DNA of 6,379 nt from JBPCOB01 sp051000715 (GCA_051000715.1 JBPCOB010000104.1:1-6379); one strand, 5' to 3'; shown: positions 1-5,665, counted from the stretch's first letter. The notes: generated by a model from the letters alone, not told the origin. Program-made: numbers and translations.

Positions 1-83
1 GCTAGTGCCCAATCAGCCCCCGATCTTCCTCAACGACTTGCGGGTCGATGGGGACTGCATGTGCCTGAGCCACCCCTGTCCGG

Positions 84-275
84 CTAGCCGCGCGTCGGCA
101 ACAAGAAGGAACACGTGATCGGTATGCCGGTGTGCATGACCAGCGCGCCGAAGACAATGGCGGTCAGTAGCGCCCACCGAAGCCAGCACGGCTTCGCGGT
201 CGGGGTGCTTGGGCCGACGCCGGGCAAGACCTCATTGACGCCCACTGGTCGGGACGGCGGTCGGGTAAGGCTCAT
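84..275 (-). CDS. Possible small membrane protein downstream of the permease (start uncertain, perhaps degraded)
   Basis: This 63-codon minus-strand frame overlaps the last 44 bases of the permease gene. The N-terminal part (about residues 1-30) is low-complexity and coincides with permease coding sequence, so it may not be real. After it comes one clear hydrophobic segment, residues 33-47 (LRWALLTAIVFGALV), followed by MHT and a short tail that ends in TAG. A single helix ending in 'MHT' resembles the small actinobacterial membrane proteins of the DUF6153 type, but those normally continue with a His-rich tail, which is missing here; the resemblance is from memory and is inference. The ATG at 275 has GGAG directly against it, which is too close. 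A GTG at 245 would overlap the permease stop by only 14 bases but has no visible ribosome site. It could be a truncated gene or chance. Confidence 0.3.
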   Translation of the reverse strand: MSLTRPPSRPVGVNEVLPGVGPSTPTAKPCWLRWALLTAIVFGALVMHTGIPITCSFLLPTRG

Positions 276-1449
276 CTCCAGCGTGGGCGCCGTGCTCGTG
301 GTCGGCCCCGTCCGGTTGGCCGCCCATCATCCTGAGCATGGGTAGCCCGCCGGTACGCAGAAAGCGCCAGCCGAGCGCCGCGGCGAGGAGGAGGAATGCG
401 ATGTTCAGCCAGGTGGTGTAGTTCCAGCTGATTCCCGCCTCGGTCACCTTCGCGTTGCGCTCCGAAGGAACCAGGCCCAGCGGCGCGAACACGAGCTCGA
501 TCACGTAGCCGGCAGCCACCATGGTCGCGTAGAAGGTGGCGAGGAGCCGCAGCGCCATCCTCGTGCCGTAGTACTTCCGGTAGATCAGCAGGATCGGGAT
601 GATGATCAGGTCGGCGAAGATGAAGCTGATCACCCCGCCGAAGCTGATGCCACCGTTCCACAGCACGGCCGCCAGCGGCACGTTGCCGATCGAGCACACG
701 AACGAGACGACCGCCACCGCCGGTCCGACCAGCGGCCCCCAGACCTTTGCCCAGACCGGATGGTCGGTGAGGAAGAAGACCTGCAGCCACGACTCGGGCA
801 CCCACGCGGCGAAGGCCCCGGCGATCAGCAGGCCGCCGAAGATGTCCCGCCACACCGCGGCCCAGTCCATCACGAAGTACTGGCTGGTCGAGGTGAACCC
901 GGCCGGGCTGGTGGCCCGGCGGAGGATCGAGCCGGACTCCTGGACGGACATGTCCATCGCCGCATGCCCTTCCATCGACCCGGCGAGGCCCCTGTCGGCC
1001 TGATCGCGCGCGGCCTCGATAATGCGACCACGCATGAACAGCCGGAACAGCAAGGCCAGAAAAAGGATCATCACTGGTCCGCCGACGAACTCGGCAAGGG
1101 TGAACTGCCAGCCGATCAGCAGCGCCAGGATGATGCCCAACTCGATCACGAGGTTCGTCGAGGCGATCTCGAAGGCCATTGCGGCGGTGAAGTTGGCGCC
1201 TTTGCGGAACAACGCGCGAGCCAGCGCCACGGAGGCGTAGGAGCAGGAGCTGGATGCGGCGCCCAGTCCGGTCGCGATCGCCAGTGAGCGCGGCGAGTCG
1301 TCCGGTATCAGCCGGGTGATCTCGCTCTTCCTGACGACCGCCTGAACCAGGGCGGAGAGGGAAAAGCCGAGGATCAAGGCCCATAGCACCTCCCAGGTCA
1401 TGGACCCGGCGATGCCGAGAGCGTGGCCGAGCCCACGGACAACCTTCAT
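232..1449 (-). CDS. Permease of the DUF318/ArsP family (putative metal or metalloid efflux)
   Basis: The 405-residue inner-membrane protein has about eight to ten hydrophobic segments in two blocks (roughly 18-138 and 200-365), split by a hydrophilic loop at 141-195. Each block carries the cysteine-containing signature of this permease family: SSSCSYASVALAR around C69, and VCSIGNVPLA around C252 followed by NGG. These are the only two cysteines. Characterised relatives export trivalent organoarsenicals (ArsP) or, in the SO_0444 group, copper and zinc; the substrate here is unknown. The loop is rich in Met and His (159-167) and the tail holds an acidic/His stretch (GADHEHGAHAGDE, 381-393), which suggests a soft or borderline metal ligand. 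The ATG at 1449 has GGGGG seven bases upstream (1457-1461) and lies 4 bp after the repressor stop, so the two are very likely co-transcribed. Family placement is firm; substrate is not. Confidence 0.9.
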   Translation of the reverse strand: MKVVRGLGHALGIAGSMTWEVLWALILGFSLSALVQAVVRKSEITRLIPDDSPRSLAIATGLGAASSSCSYASVALARALFRKGANFTAAMAFEIASTNLVIELGIILALLIGWQFTLAEFVGGPVMILFLALLFRLFMRGRIIEAARDQADRGLAGSMEGHAAMDMSVQESGSILRRATSPAGFTSTSQYFVMDWAAVWRDIFGGLLIAGAFAAWVPESWLQVFFLTDHPVWAKVWGPLVGPAVAVVSFVCSIGNVPLAAVLWNGGISFGGVISFIFADLIIIPILLIYRKYYGTRMALRLLATFYATMVAAGYVIELVFAPLGLVPSERNAKVTEAGISWNYTTWLNIAFLLLAAALGWRFLRTGGLPMLRMMGGQPDGADHEHGAHAGDEPYPTAVPTSGRQ

Positions 1450-1453
1450 CGGG

Positions 1454-1840
1454 TTACCCCCGGACTTCCGTGATGGTGAGCAGCTGGCGCAGGCAGTGCT
1501 CGAGCAGCGGATGCGGGAAGCCCTCCGCGAGCGCGTAGAAGACGACCCGGCCGTTCTTGTGGAACCGGACCAGGCCGGCGGTGCGCAGCATCCTGAGGGC
1601 GTAGGAGATCGCGTCCTCCGTCACCTCGAGGCTGAGCGCCAGGTCGCCGACGCAGAGCTCGAGCACCGCATTCAGGGCGAAGAGGATGCGCGACCGGACC
1701 GGGTCCGACAGCAGCCCGAGCAGGCCGGCCAGCCGGCCCGCTTCGTCCCGCGAGATGAGCTCCGCCCTCGCGGTCGCTACCCGGTCTGGATCCACCGGAT
1801 GTCCATGGTCGGCGCCAGCGACAGTCTTGTCCACGTCCAC
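1454..1840 (-). CDS. ArsR/SmtB-family metal-responsive transcriptional repressor
   Basis: The 128-residue winged-helix protein has the usual ArsR/SmtB order: dimer helix with LLGLLSDPVRSRIL (40-53), helix 3 with ELCVGDLA (61-68), recognition helix TEDAISYALRMLRTAGLV (74-91), wing FHKNGRVVFYAL (93-104) and a C-terminal helix (about 106-122). Proteins of this family bind operator DNA as dimers and release it on binding metal. Candidate ligands are C63 in helix 3 and H110, H115 and C116 near the C-terminal helix. The SmtB Asp/His/His/Glu zinc set in helix 5 is not preserved, so sensing specificity cannot be copied from SmtB. The N-terminus adds H12 and H14. The start is a GTG at 1840; no ribosome site is visible and an inverted repeat sits 5 bases upstream, so either translation is leaderless or the true start differs. 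It ends 4 bp before the permease, its probable target gene. Confidence 0.9.
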   Translation of the reverse strand: MDVDKTVAGADHGHPVDPDRVATARAELISRDEAGRLAGLLGLLSDPVRSRILFALNAVLELCVGDLALSLEVTEDAISYALRMLRTAGLVRFHKNGRVVFYALAEGFPHPLLEHCLRQLLTITEVRG

Positions 1841-2194
1841 ATGGTCGTACGGACGTACGGAGAAGGCGTGGCCGGCTGCCGCGGCCGTCGTCGGCCCGCC
1901 GTGCCGCTCGGCGGCCTAGTCGTTCGCGGGGGGTGAAGCGCTCGGGCGCTAGCGGTGAACCTGAACGCCGGACCTCCACCAGCCAGTCAGATTCCCGAAC
2001 GGACCGAGCGATCTATGTCGGCCGTTCCGGCCTCGGGGGCTGGTGCTGCCGTACGACGTCGTCGTCGTCGCATCGGGTCGGGCCTGCAATCCACAAGTCA
2101 CGGTCAGCCCGGTCCGGGTTGAGCAAAGTTCCAGCCTGTGGCCGACGAGGCCGCCAAGGGGCTGCGGATCCCTGGCTGCCCGCACAGCCGGCCG
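1841..2194. other. Non-coding stretch between the repressor and the upstream operon
   Basis: About 350 bases separate the repressor start from the end of the small membrane protein gene. The frames that stay open here give Arg/Pro/Ser-rich peptides without domain character, and I take them as shadows of high GC content. The stretch should hold the repressor promoter (inverted repeat at 1846-1859) and the end of the upstream operon (hairpin at 2187-2206). A short GTC trinucleotide run lies at about 2057-2070. I see no RNA gene. Confidence 0.5.
1846..1859. promoter_or_regulatory. Inverted repeat CGTACG-GA-CGTACG, candidate operator of the repressor/permease unit
   Basis: Two perfect CGTACG hexamers are separated by two bases. 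Each hexamer is itself palindromic, so the site reads as both a direct and an inverted repeat. It lies 5 bases upstream of the repressor GTG. ArsR/SmtB proteins commonly bind short imperfect palindromes overlapping their own promoter, so autoregulation through this site is a reasonable inference. I could not assign convincing -10 and -35 boxes. Confidence 0.4.
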
Positions 2195-2206
2195 TTACTG
2201 GCCGGC
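2187..2206 (-). terminator. GC hairpin over the stop codon of the small membrane protein gene
   Basis: Perfect 7-base arms GCCGGCC and GGCCGGC enclose a 6-base loop that contains the TAA stop at 2195-2197. The RNA from the minus strand would form a strong short stem at the operon end. There is no following run of U, so this is at best an actinobacterial-style terminator without a U tract. The repeat could also be a coincidence of GC-rich sequence. Confidence 0.3.
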
Positions 2207-2497
2207 CGCGATTGCGCCGGCCACCATCAGTAATCCGGCGGCCGGGTAACCAACCAAGACGTCGACGATGCCGGGCGGCTGACCGCCGAAGAAGCCTAGG
2301 TGAGCGAACAAGTGGATCAAGCCGACCACGGCGCCGACCACCATCAAAGCCTGACCGATGCGGATGAGCCGTCGCTTCTTACGGTGTTGCTCCCGCCGCG
2401 CGGCCTCTCGCCGCTCGGAAGACGTCGCCGCGGGTCGGTTCAAGCTCCCGGGTTGCGGCCCATCTTGCCGACTACGCCGGGCCGGACGGAAGAACAC
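2195..2497 (-). CDS. Small two-helix membrane protein, function unknown
   Basis: The 100-residue protein has a strongly basic, probably cytoplasmic N-terminus (ERREAARREQHRKKRR at 28-43) and two hydrophobic segments: about 46-70 (including LIHLFAHLGFF, with H62 and H66) and about 77-98. The loop between them is short and contains GGQPPG. I recall similar basic-then-two-helix proteins as conserved hypotheticals of actinobacteria, without a known role. The GTG at 2497 is supported by AGAGG at 2505-2509, seven bases upstream. It is the last gene of the hydrolase/flavoprotein operon. The reading frame that continues from the merA stub overlaps its first 58 bases in another frame; the clean membrane-protein pattern and ribosome site favour this frame as the real one. 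The two membrane-facing histidines could bind metal or haem, but that is only a guess. Confidence 0.7.
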   Translation of the reverse strand: MFFRPARRSRQDGPQPGSLNRPAATSSERREAARREQHRKKRRLIRIGQALMVVGAVVGLIHLFAHLGFFGGQPPGIVDVLVGYPAAGLLMVAGAIAAGQ

Positions 2498-2922
2498 GGG
2501 GCCACCTCTAGGCGGTAACTACTAGGAACGTTAGTATCCCGCAGGAAGGGAGGGTTGGACCAGCCCTGGAGAGCGGGTGGGATGACCACGGCCGGCCGGT
2601 GGCAGCTCCTCCGGTACGCCGGCCGTTCGAGCCCGCTGCCGAGCACGCCCACAGGGTGCCCAGAAACATCGGCACCGACCAGCCAAGATTGCCCCCGCCG
2701 GCCGGGGTCGGGACCGGGACGCGGGAACCGCGCCACCAGCCGGTGCAACCAGGACCTCGCACGGAAACCACATCCCGAGCATGCCCGACCTCGATCACCG
2801 GGAGCGCCGAGCGCGCCCTGCTCGACCAGCAGCACCGAGGCGCCGCGGGTGCGGGCTTCGATGCCGGCGGCCATCGCCGCACCGCCGGTGCCGATGACGA
2901 TCAGGTCGTAGCTCTCACTCAC
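2440..2922 (-). pseudogene. merA: Truncated mercuric-reductase-like gene (N-terminal FAD-binding stub)
   Basis: The frame opens with a GTG at 2922 and a good ribosome site (GGAAGG, 2929-2934). Its first 39 residues match the start of actinobacterial MerA-type reductases: YDLIVIGTGGAAMAAGIEAR carries the FAD dinucleotide-binding glycines, and ASVLLVEQGALG follows. MerA would then continue GTCVNVGC with the redox cysteine pair; here the similarity stops dead near base 2805. The frame stays open to 2440, giving a 160-residue product with about 121 unrelated Arg/Pro/Gly-rich residues and no enzyme core. It cannot be an active reductase. It lies 50 bp after the flavoprotein gene, in the same operon, and its end overlaps the next gene. 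The closely related short-chain alternative is any class I flavoprotein disulfide reductase; the GTGGAAMAAGIEAR wording is most like MerA. Whether the fusion peptide is made is unknown. Confidence 0.65.
2520..2536. promoter_or_regulatory. Inverted repeat TACTA-N7-TAGTA upstream of the small membrane protein gene
   Basis: This AT-richer 17-base palindrome (TACTAGGAACGTTAGTA) stands out in very GC-rich surroundings, 11 bases beyond the ribosome site of the small membrane protein gene. On the minus strand it includes TAACGT, which fits a TANNNT -10 box. It may be a promoter or operator that gives the terminal gene its own control, placed exactly where the merA stub ran out. No matching -35 box is obvious. 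Confidence 0.35.
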
Positions 2923-2928
2923 GGCGTG

Positions 2929-2934
2929 CCTTCC
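2929..2934 (-). promoter_or_regulatory. Ribosome binding site of the merA stub
   Basis: GGAAGG lies six bases before the GTG at 2922 and fixes the start within a frame that is open much further upstream. The same hexamer at the same spacing precedes the complete flavoprotein gene. Confidence 0.6.
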
Positions 2935-2972
2935 GCCGTGCTGTTGGGGGTGCGTCCAGTAGCGCGACGCGC

Positions 2973-4322
2973 CTACAGGTCGAGCTGTCGGTAGGCGGCG
3001 AGCCAGCCTTCGTTGTAGGTGGGGAACTGCGCGACCTGATCCCGCAGCCGTTCCAGTGGGATCTGCTCGCGGATGGCCAGGGCGGTGGTGTGGATCCACT
3101 CACTTGCCATCGGACCGACCGCCCATGCGCCGAGCAGGACCTGGCTGTCGGTGTCGGCCAGCACGCCGAGGTGGCCGCGGGGTTCCTTCTCATACGTCCA
3201 GGGCCGGGCGATCGCCTCGCTCAGGTCGACCTCGGCGCTGGCCGTGTGCAGGCCCTGCTCCTCAGCCTGGGCGGTGGTGAGGCCGACAGCGGCGACTTCG
3301 GGGTCCGCGAATACGACCCGCGGCACGCCGTCGTAGCGGGCGGTGCGCGGGGTGCCGAGGATGTTGTCGGCGATGACCTGTCCCATGTACATCGCGACGT
3401 GGGTGAACGGCATGACACCGGTGACATCACCTAGAGCCCAGATGTTCTCCCCGGCACTGCACCGCTCGTCGACGAGCACCTCACCCTTCCCGCCGAGCCT
3501 CACCCCGACCGTCTCCAACCCCAACTCGCCGGTACGTGGAGTCCGGCCGGCGCCGACGACGATGACATCGCAGCGCACCTCGCTGCCGCCGTCGAGCGCC
3601 ACGACGGTGTCCTTTCCGTCTGTGCGCACCCGGCTGGCGGTAACACCGGTCCGCACGTCGATGCCCTCGGCGGCCAGGTACTGCGAGGTGAGCTCACCCG
3701 GGCGCGGATCCTCCCGGGACAGCAGCCGCCCGGAACGCTCCACGATCGTGACCTGCGCCCCGAAGCGGTGCAGGAACAGCCCGAGCTCGACGCCCACCGC
3801 GCTGCCGCCGAGCATCACCACCCGGTCGGGGATGTCGGTCAGGGTGGTGGCCTCACGGTTGGTCCACACCGGCACGCTATCCAGGCCCTCGACCGGCGGG
3901 ATGAACGCCTCCGAGCCGGTCGCGACGATGATGTGCTCGGTCCTCAGAACCCGGCCGCCGACCTCGACGGTCCCCGGACCGGTGATCCGCCCGACGCCTT
4001 TCAGTACGGTCGCACCCGACTCCTGATAGCCCTCGATCTGCTTGCTGTCGTCCAGGTCCCGGATCATGTAGTTCCGGTGCGCGCGGGTCGCCGGCCAGTC
4101 CAGCCGCGCACCGGTGACGCCGAAGCCCCGGTCGACCGCGACCTTGGCCTCCGGCGGTCGCAGCAGCGTCTTGGACGGGATGCAGGCCCAGTAGCCGCAC
4201 TCGCCGCCGATCAGTTCGCGTTCGACGACCGCGATGCGCTTCCCGGCGCTGAGCAGCGCGCTCGCCGCGGTCTCACCACCCGGACCCATGCCGAGCACGA
4301 TGACGTCGAAGTCCTCGCTCAT
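2973..4322 (-). CDS. FAD/NAD(P)-dependent disulfide oxidoreductase, class I (dihydrolipoamide dehydrogenase/mercuric reductase-like)
   Basis: This complete 449-residue cytoplasmic flavoenzyme has an FAD-binding GMGPGG at 11-16 with E34 closing the fold, and a redox motif ECGYWACIPSKTLL with C42 and C47 (CxxxxC). An NAD(P) motif GGSAVG lies at 172-177, with E195 at the end of the second strand suggesting NADH, and the second FAD motif ALGDVTG is at 296-302 (D299). A C-terminal dimer domain covers about 335-449. The family moves electrons from NAD(P)H to a disulfide, metal ion or other acceptor. In true lipoamide dehydrogenases the dimer domain carries HPTxxE; here it reads FPTYNE, with Phe at 433 in place of the catalytic His while E438 is kept. 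That argues against ordinary dihydrolipoamide dehydrogenase activity. The extra MerA features (N-terminal HMA domain, C-terminal Cys pair) are absent. The ATG at 4322 overlaps the hydrolase stop by 4 bases, so translation is probably coupled. The substrate is unknown. Confidence 0.95.
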   Translation of the reverse strand: MSEDFDVIVLGMGPGGETAASALLSAGKRIAVVERELIGGECGYWACIPSKTLLRPPEAKVAVDRGFGVTGARLDWPATRAHRNYMIRDLDDSKQIEGYQESGATVLKGVGRITGPGTVEVGGRVLRTEHIIVATGSEAFIPPVEGLDSVPVWTNREATTLTDIPDRVVMLGGSAVGVELGLFLHRFGAQVTIVERSGRLLSREDPRPGELTSQYLAAEGIDVRTGVTASRVRTDGKDTVVALDGGSEVRCDVIVVGAGRTPRTGELGLETVGVRLGGKGEVLVDERCSAGENIWALGDVTGVMPFTHVAMYMGQVIADNILGTPRTARYDGVPRVVFADPEVAAVGLTTAQAEEQGLHTASAEVDLSEAIARPWTYEKEPRGHLGVLADTDSQVLLGAWAVGPMASEWIHTTALAIREQIPLERLRDQVAQFPTYNEGWLAAYRQLDL

Positions 4323-5110
4323 CGCGCGCCTTCCCTGGCTTCCTGAGTCCGGGCGACCTCGTGGTTGGTTGTCTGGCTCGGCGGGGCTGGCGGCGCCATA
4401 TCCGCTTTCGCGGCCGGAAGGTCAGGGTCAGGGTTCGCGGCGAGGATCTGCTCGGCGATGTCGCTGAGGTGGGTGCCGATCAGGCCCGGGCGGGTGAAGT
4501 AGTCGGGGTAGGGGCCGCCGGTGCGGTTGATCCAGGCGGTGGCCAGTCCGGCGCGGTGGGCGCCGTCGATGTCCCACGGGTGCACGGCTACCAGCAGCAT
4601 CTCCTGCACCGGGACGGAGCAGGCCCTCGCCGCGTACTCGTACGCCGCTCGGGCCGGTTTCCAGATACCGGCGTCCTCGACGGAGAGCAACGCTTCGAAC
4701 CGGTCACGGATGCCGGCGTCGGTGAACAGCTGGTCGGCGACCTGGGTGGAACCGTTGGTCAACGTGACGAGGCGGATACCGGCCTGGTGCAGCGTGCGCA
4801 CCCCGTCGGGGATGTCGGGGTGCAGGGGCAGCTGAGCGAATCCGGTCATCACGTGCTCGACGGCCGCGTCGATCGGCCGGTTGAGTTCCAGGCCGGCCAA
4901 CAGGGTCCGCAGCGTCCCAGTGCCGAGGCGAGTGAAGCTCTGTTGGGAGCCGGCTGCGGCCAACGCGAACCCGTCCCGCAGCAGGGCGGCGAACCACGTG
5001 CCGGTCAGCTGCTCGGGTGCGCCGATGTCGGTGAACCGGTCGGCCAGCGGCGACATGTCCGACAACGTTTGGTTGACGTCGAAGACGATCACCTGGGGAG
5101 GCGGCTGCAT
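4319..5110 (-). CDS. HAD-superfamily hydrolase, haloacid dehalogenase type II-like
   Basis: The 263-residue soluble protein shows all HAD motifs: motif I FDVNQTL with the nucleophile D11 and T15, motif II TLTNGS with T118 and N119, motif III K151 in WKPARAAYEYA, and motif IV VAVHPWDIDGA with D180 and D182. WINRTG at 193-198 is typical of the type II 2-haloacid dehalogenase group. In well-studied L-2-haloacid dehalogenases an Arg (R41 in L-DEX YL) binds the halide and carboxylate; by eye that place falls at F40 in TWFAALLRDG, and the Ser/Asn of ASNAWD are replaced by VHPWD. Dehalogenation is therefore uncertain and a phosphatase-like or other role is possible. Residues 227-263 form an Ala/Pro-rich tail outside the fold. 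The ATG at 5110 was chosen for its strong site AAGGAG seven bases upstream; the frame stays open far upstream only as a shadow of the opposite-strand insertion sequence. It is the first gene of its operon. Confidence 0.93.
   Translation of the reverse strand: MQPPPQVIVFDVNQTLSDMSPLADRFTDIGAPEQLTGTWFAALLRDGFALAAAGSQQSFTRLGTGTLRTLLAGLELNRPIDAAVEHVMTGFAQLPLHPDIPDGVRTLHQAGIRLVTLTNGSTQVADQLFTDAGIRDRFEALLSVEDAGIWKPARAAYEYAARACSVPVQEMLLVAVHPWDIDGAHRAGLATAWINRTGGPYPDYFTRPGLIGTHLSDIAEQILAANPDPDLPAAKADMAPPAPPSQTTNHEVARTQEAREGAR
4329..4334 (-). promoter_or_regulatory. Ribosome binding site of the flavoprotein gene
   Basis: GGAAGG lies inside the hydrolase reading frame, six bases before the ATG at 4322. 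Together with the ATGA overlap it supports coupled translation of the two genes. Confidence 0.6.
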
Positions 5111-5117
5111 GCGGCTA

Positions 5118-5123
5118 CTCCTT
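5118..5123 (-). promoter_or_regulatory. Ribosome binding site that fixes the hydrolase start
   Basis: AAGGAG, seven bases before the ATG at 5110, is the strongest ribosome site in the window. It shows that the very long upstream open frame on this strand is not the start of the protein. Confidence 0.75.
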
Positions 5124-5269
5124 CTAGTGCTCTGTTGTGCTGAACCCTCGCGCCGGGGTCTTCGTGGGTACGACGTGACGGTAGTCGAGGTCATGGACAG
5201 GCCGTCCGGGTCATTCGGGGGGAGCCGGATCAGACCTCCGCAGCGTCGTGCGGCTGATGCGGCGGCAGC
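5124..5269. other. Junction between the hydrolase operon leader and the IS21 remnant
   Basis: About 145 bases lie between the divergently placed hydrolase gene and istA remnant. The operon promoter should be here on the minus strand, but I cannot assign -10 and -35 boxes with confidence. The IstA frame has a stop at 5255-5257, so the break that removed the front of istA lies at or just before that point. The missing left part of the element means the operon promoter region may itself be of mixed origin. Confidence 0.4.
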
Positions 5270-5665
5270 GTGCTGGACGCTCATTACGGCCGGCCCAGGC
5301 CGGACACGCCGGCACGCAAGGTCACGCCGAGAACCGCGGCTGAACAGGCGTTCTTGGCGCTCGGGCCGGTCGCGGAGCAGTGGCTGGGGCACGCCGCCGC
5401 GTCCGGGAACACCCGTCTCGGCCCCGAGCTCACCGAAGTGGCGGCCCTTGAGGCAGCTCACGGCCGCGACACCCTTATTGCCGCGCTCGAGCGAGCGATC
5501 ACCTTCGGACGGTGGCGGGCCAGCGGGGTCCGGTCGATCCTTGCTGCCGGCGCGGGTGTCGCCCAGCCCACCGCCCCCGGCCAGGCCCTCGTGATCGAGC
5601 TGCCCGTCACGGCGTCTCGTCCGTTGGCCGCCTACCGGCTCGACGATCTGAAGGGCGGTGCGTGA
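5270..5665 (+). pseudogene. istA: IS21-family transposase IstA, C-terminal fragment
   Basis: About 131 residues remain of a protein usually near 400-550 residues. The visible part matches the IstA C-terminal domain of actinobacterial IS21 elements: VTPRTAAEQAFLALG, then AASGNTRLGPELTEVAALEAAHG, then FGRWRASGVRSILAAGAG, and the tail LPVTASRPLAAYRLDDLK. In the active protein this region follows the DDE integrase domain; here the integrase core and N-terminal DNA-binding domain are missing. The frame is closed by a TGA at 5255-5257, upstream of the similarity, so this is a deletion and not merely a window edge. The GTG at 5270 is only the first start-like codon and has no ribosome site. The gene ends with TGATG, leading into istB. 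Identification is from recalled family sequence, and the istB neighbour makes it secure. Confidence 0.82.

Noticed and set aside
272..1384. A 370-residue minus-strand frame inside the permease gene.
   Set aside because: Its Arg/Gly/Pro-rich composition is that of a frame-shifted GC-rich gene; the permease frame has the family motifs and membrane segments.
1446..1979. A 177-residue minus-strand frame overlapping the repressor.
   Set aside because: The alternative frame encodes the complete winged-helix protein; this one is Arg/Ala/Gly filler.
1933..2367. Open plus-strand frames across the non-coding stretch.
   Set aside because: Low-complexity Arg/Ser/Pro peptides with no ribosome site or domain, as expected by chance at this GC content.
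3343..4026. A 227-residue plus-strand frame opposite the flavoprotein gene.
   Set aside because: It is Ser/Pro/Thr-rich without motifs and lies wholly antisense to a gene whose cofactor motifs are intact.
2973..4322. Calling the flavoprotein a true dihydrolipoamide dehydrogenase (lpdA) or MerA.
   Set aside because: The catalytic His of HPTxxE is Phe, no 2-oxoacid dehydrogenase genes are nearby, and the MerA C-terminal Cys pair is absent.
4361..5143. A 260-residue plus-strand frame opposite the HAD gene.
   Set aside because: Gly/Val/Arg-rich shadow with no recognisable domain; the opposite strand carries all HAD motifs.
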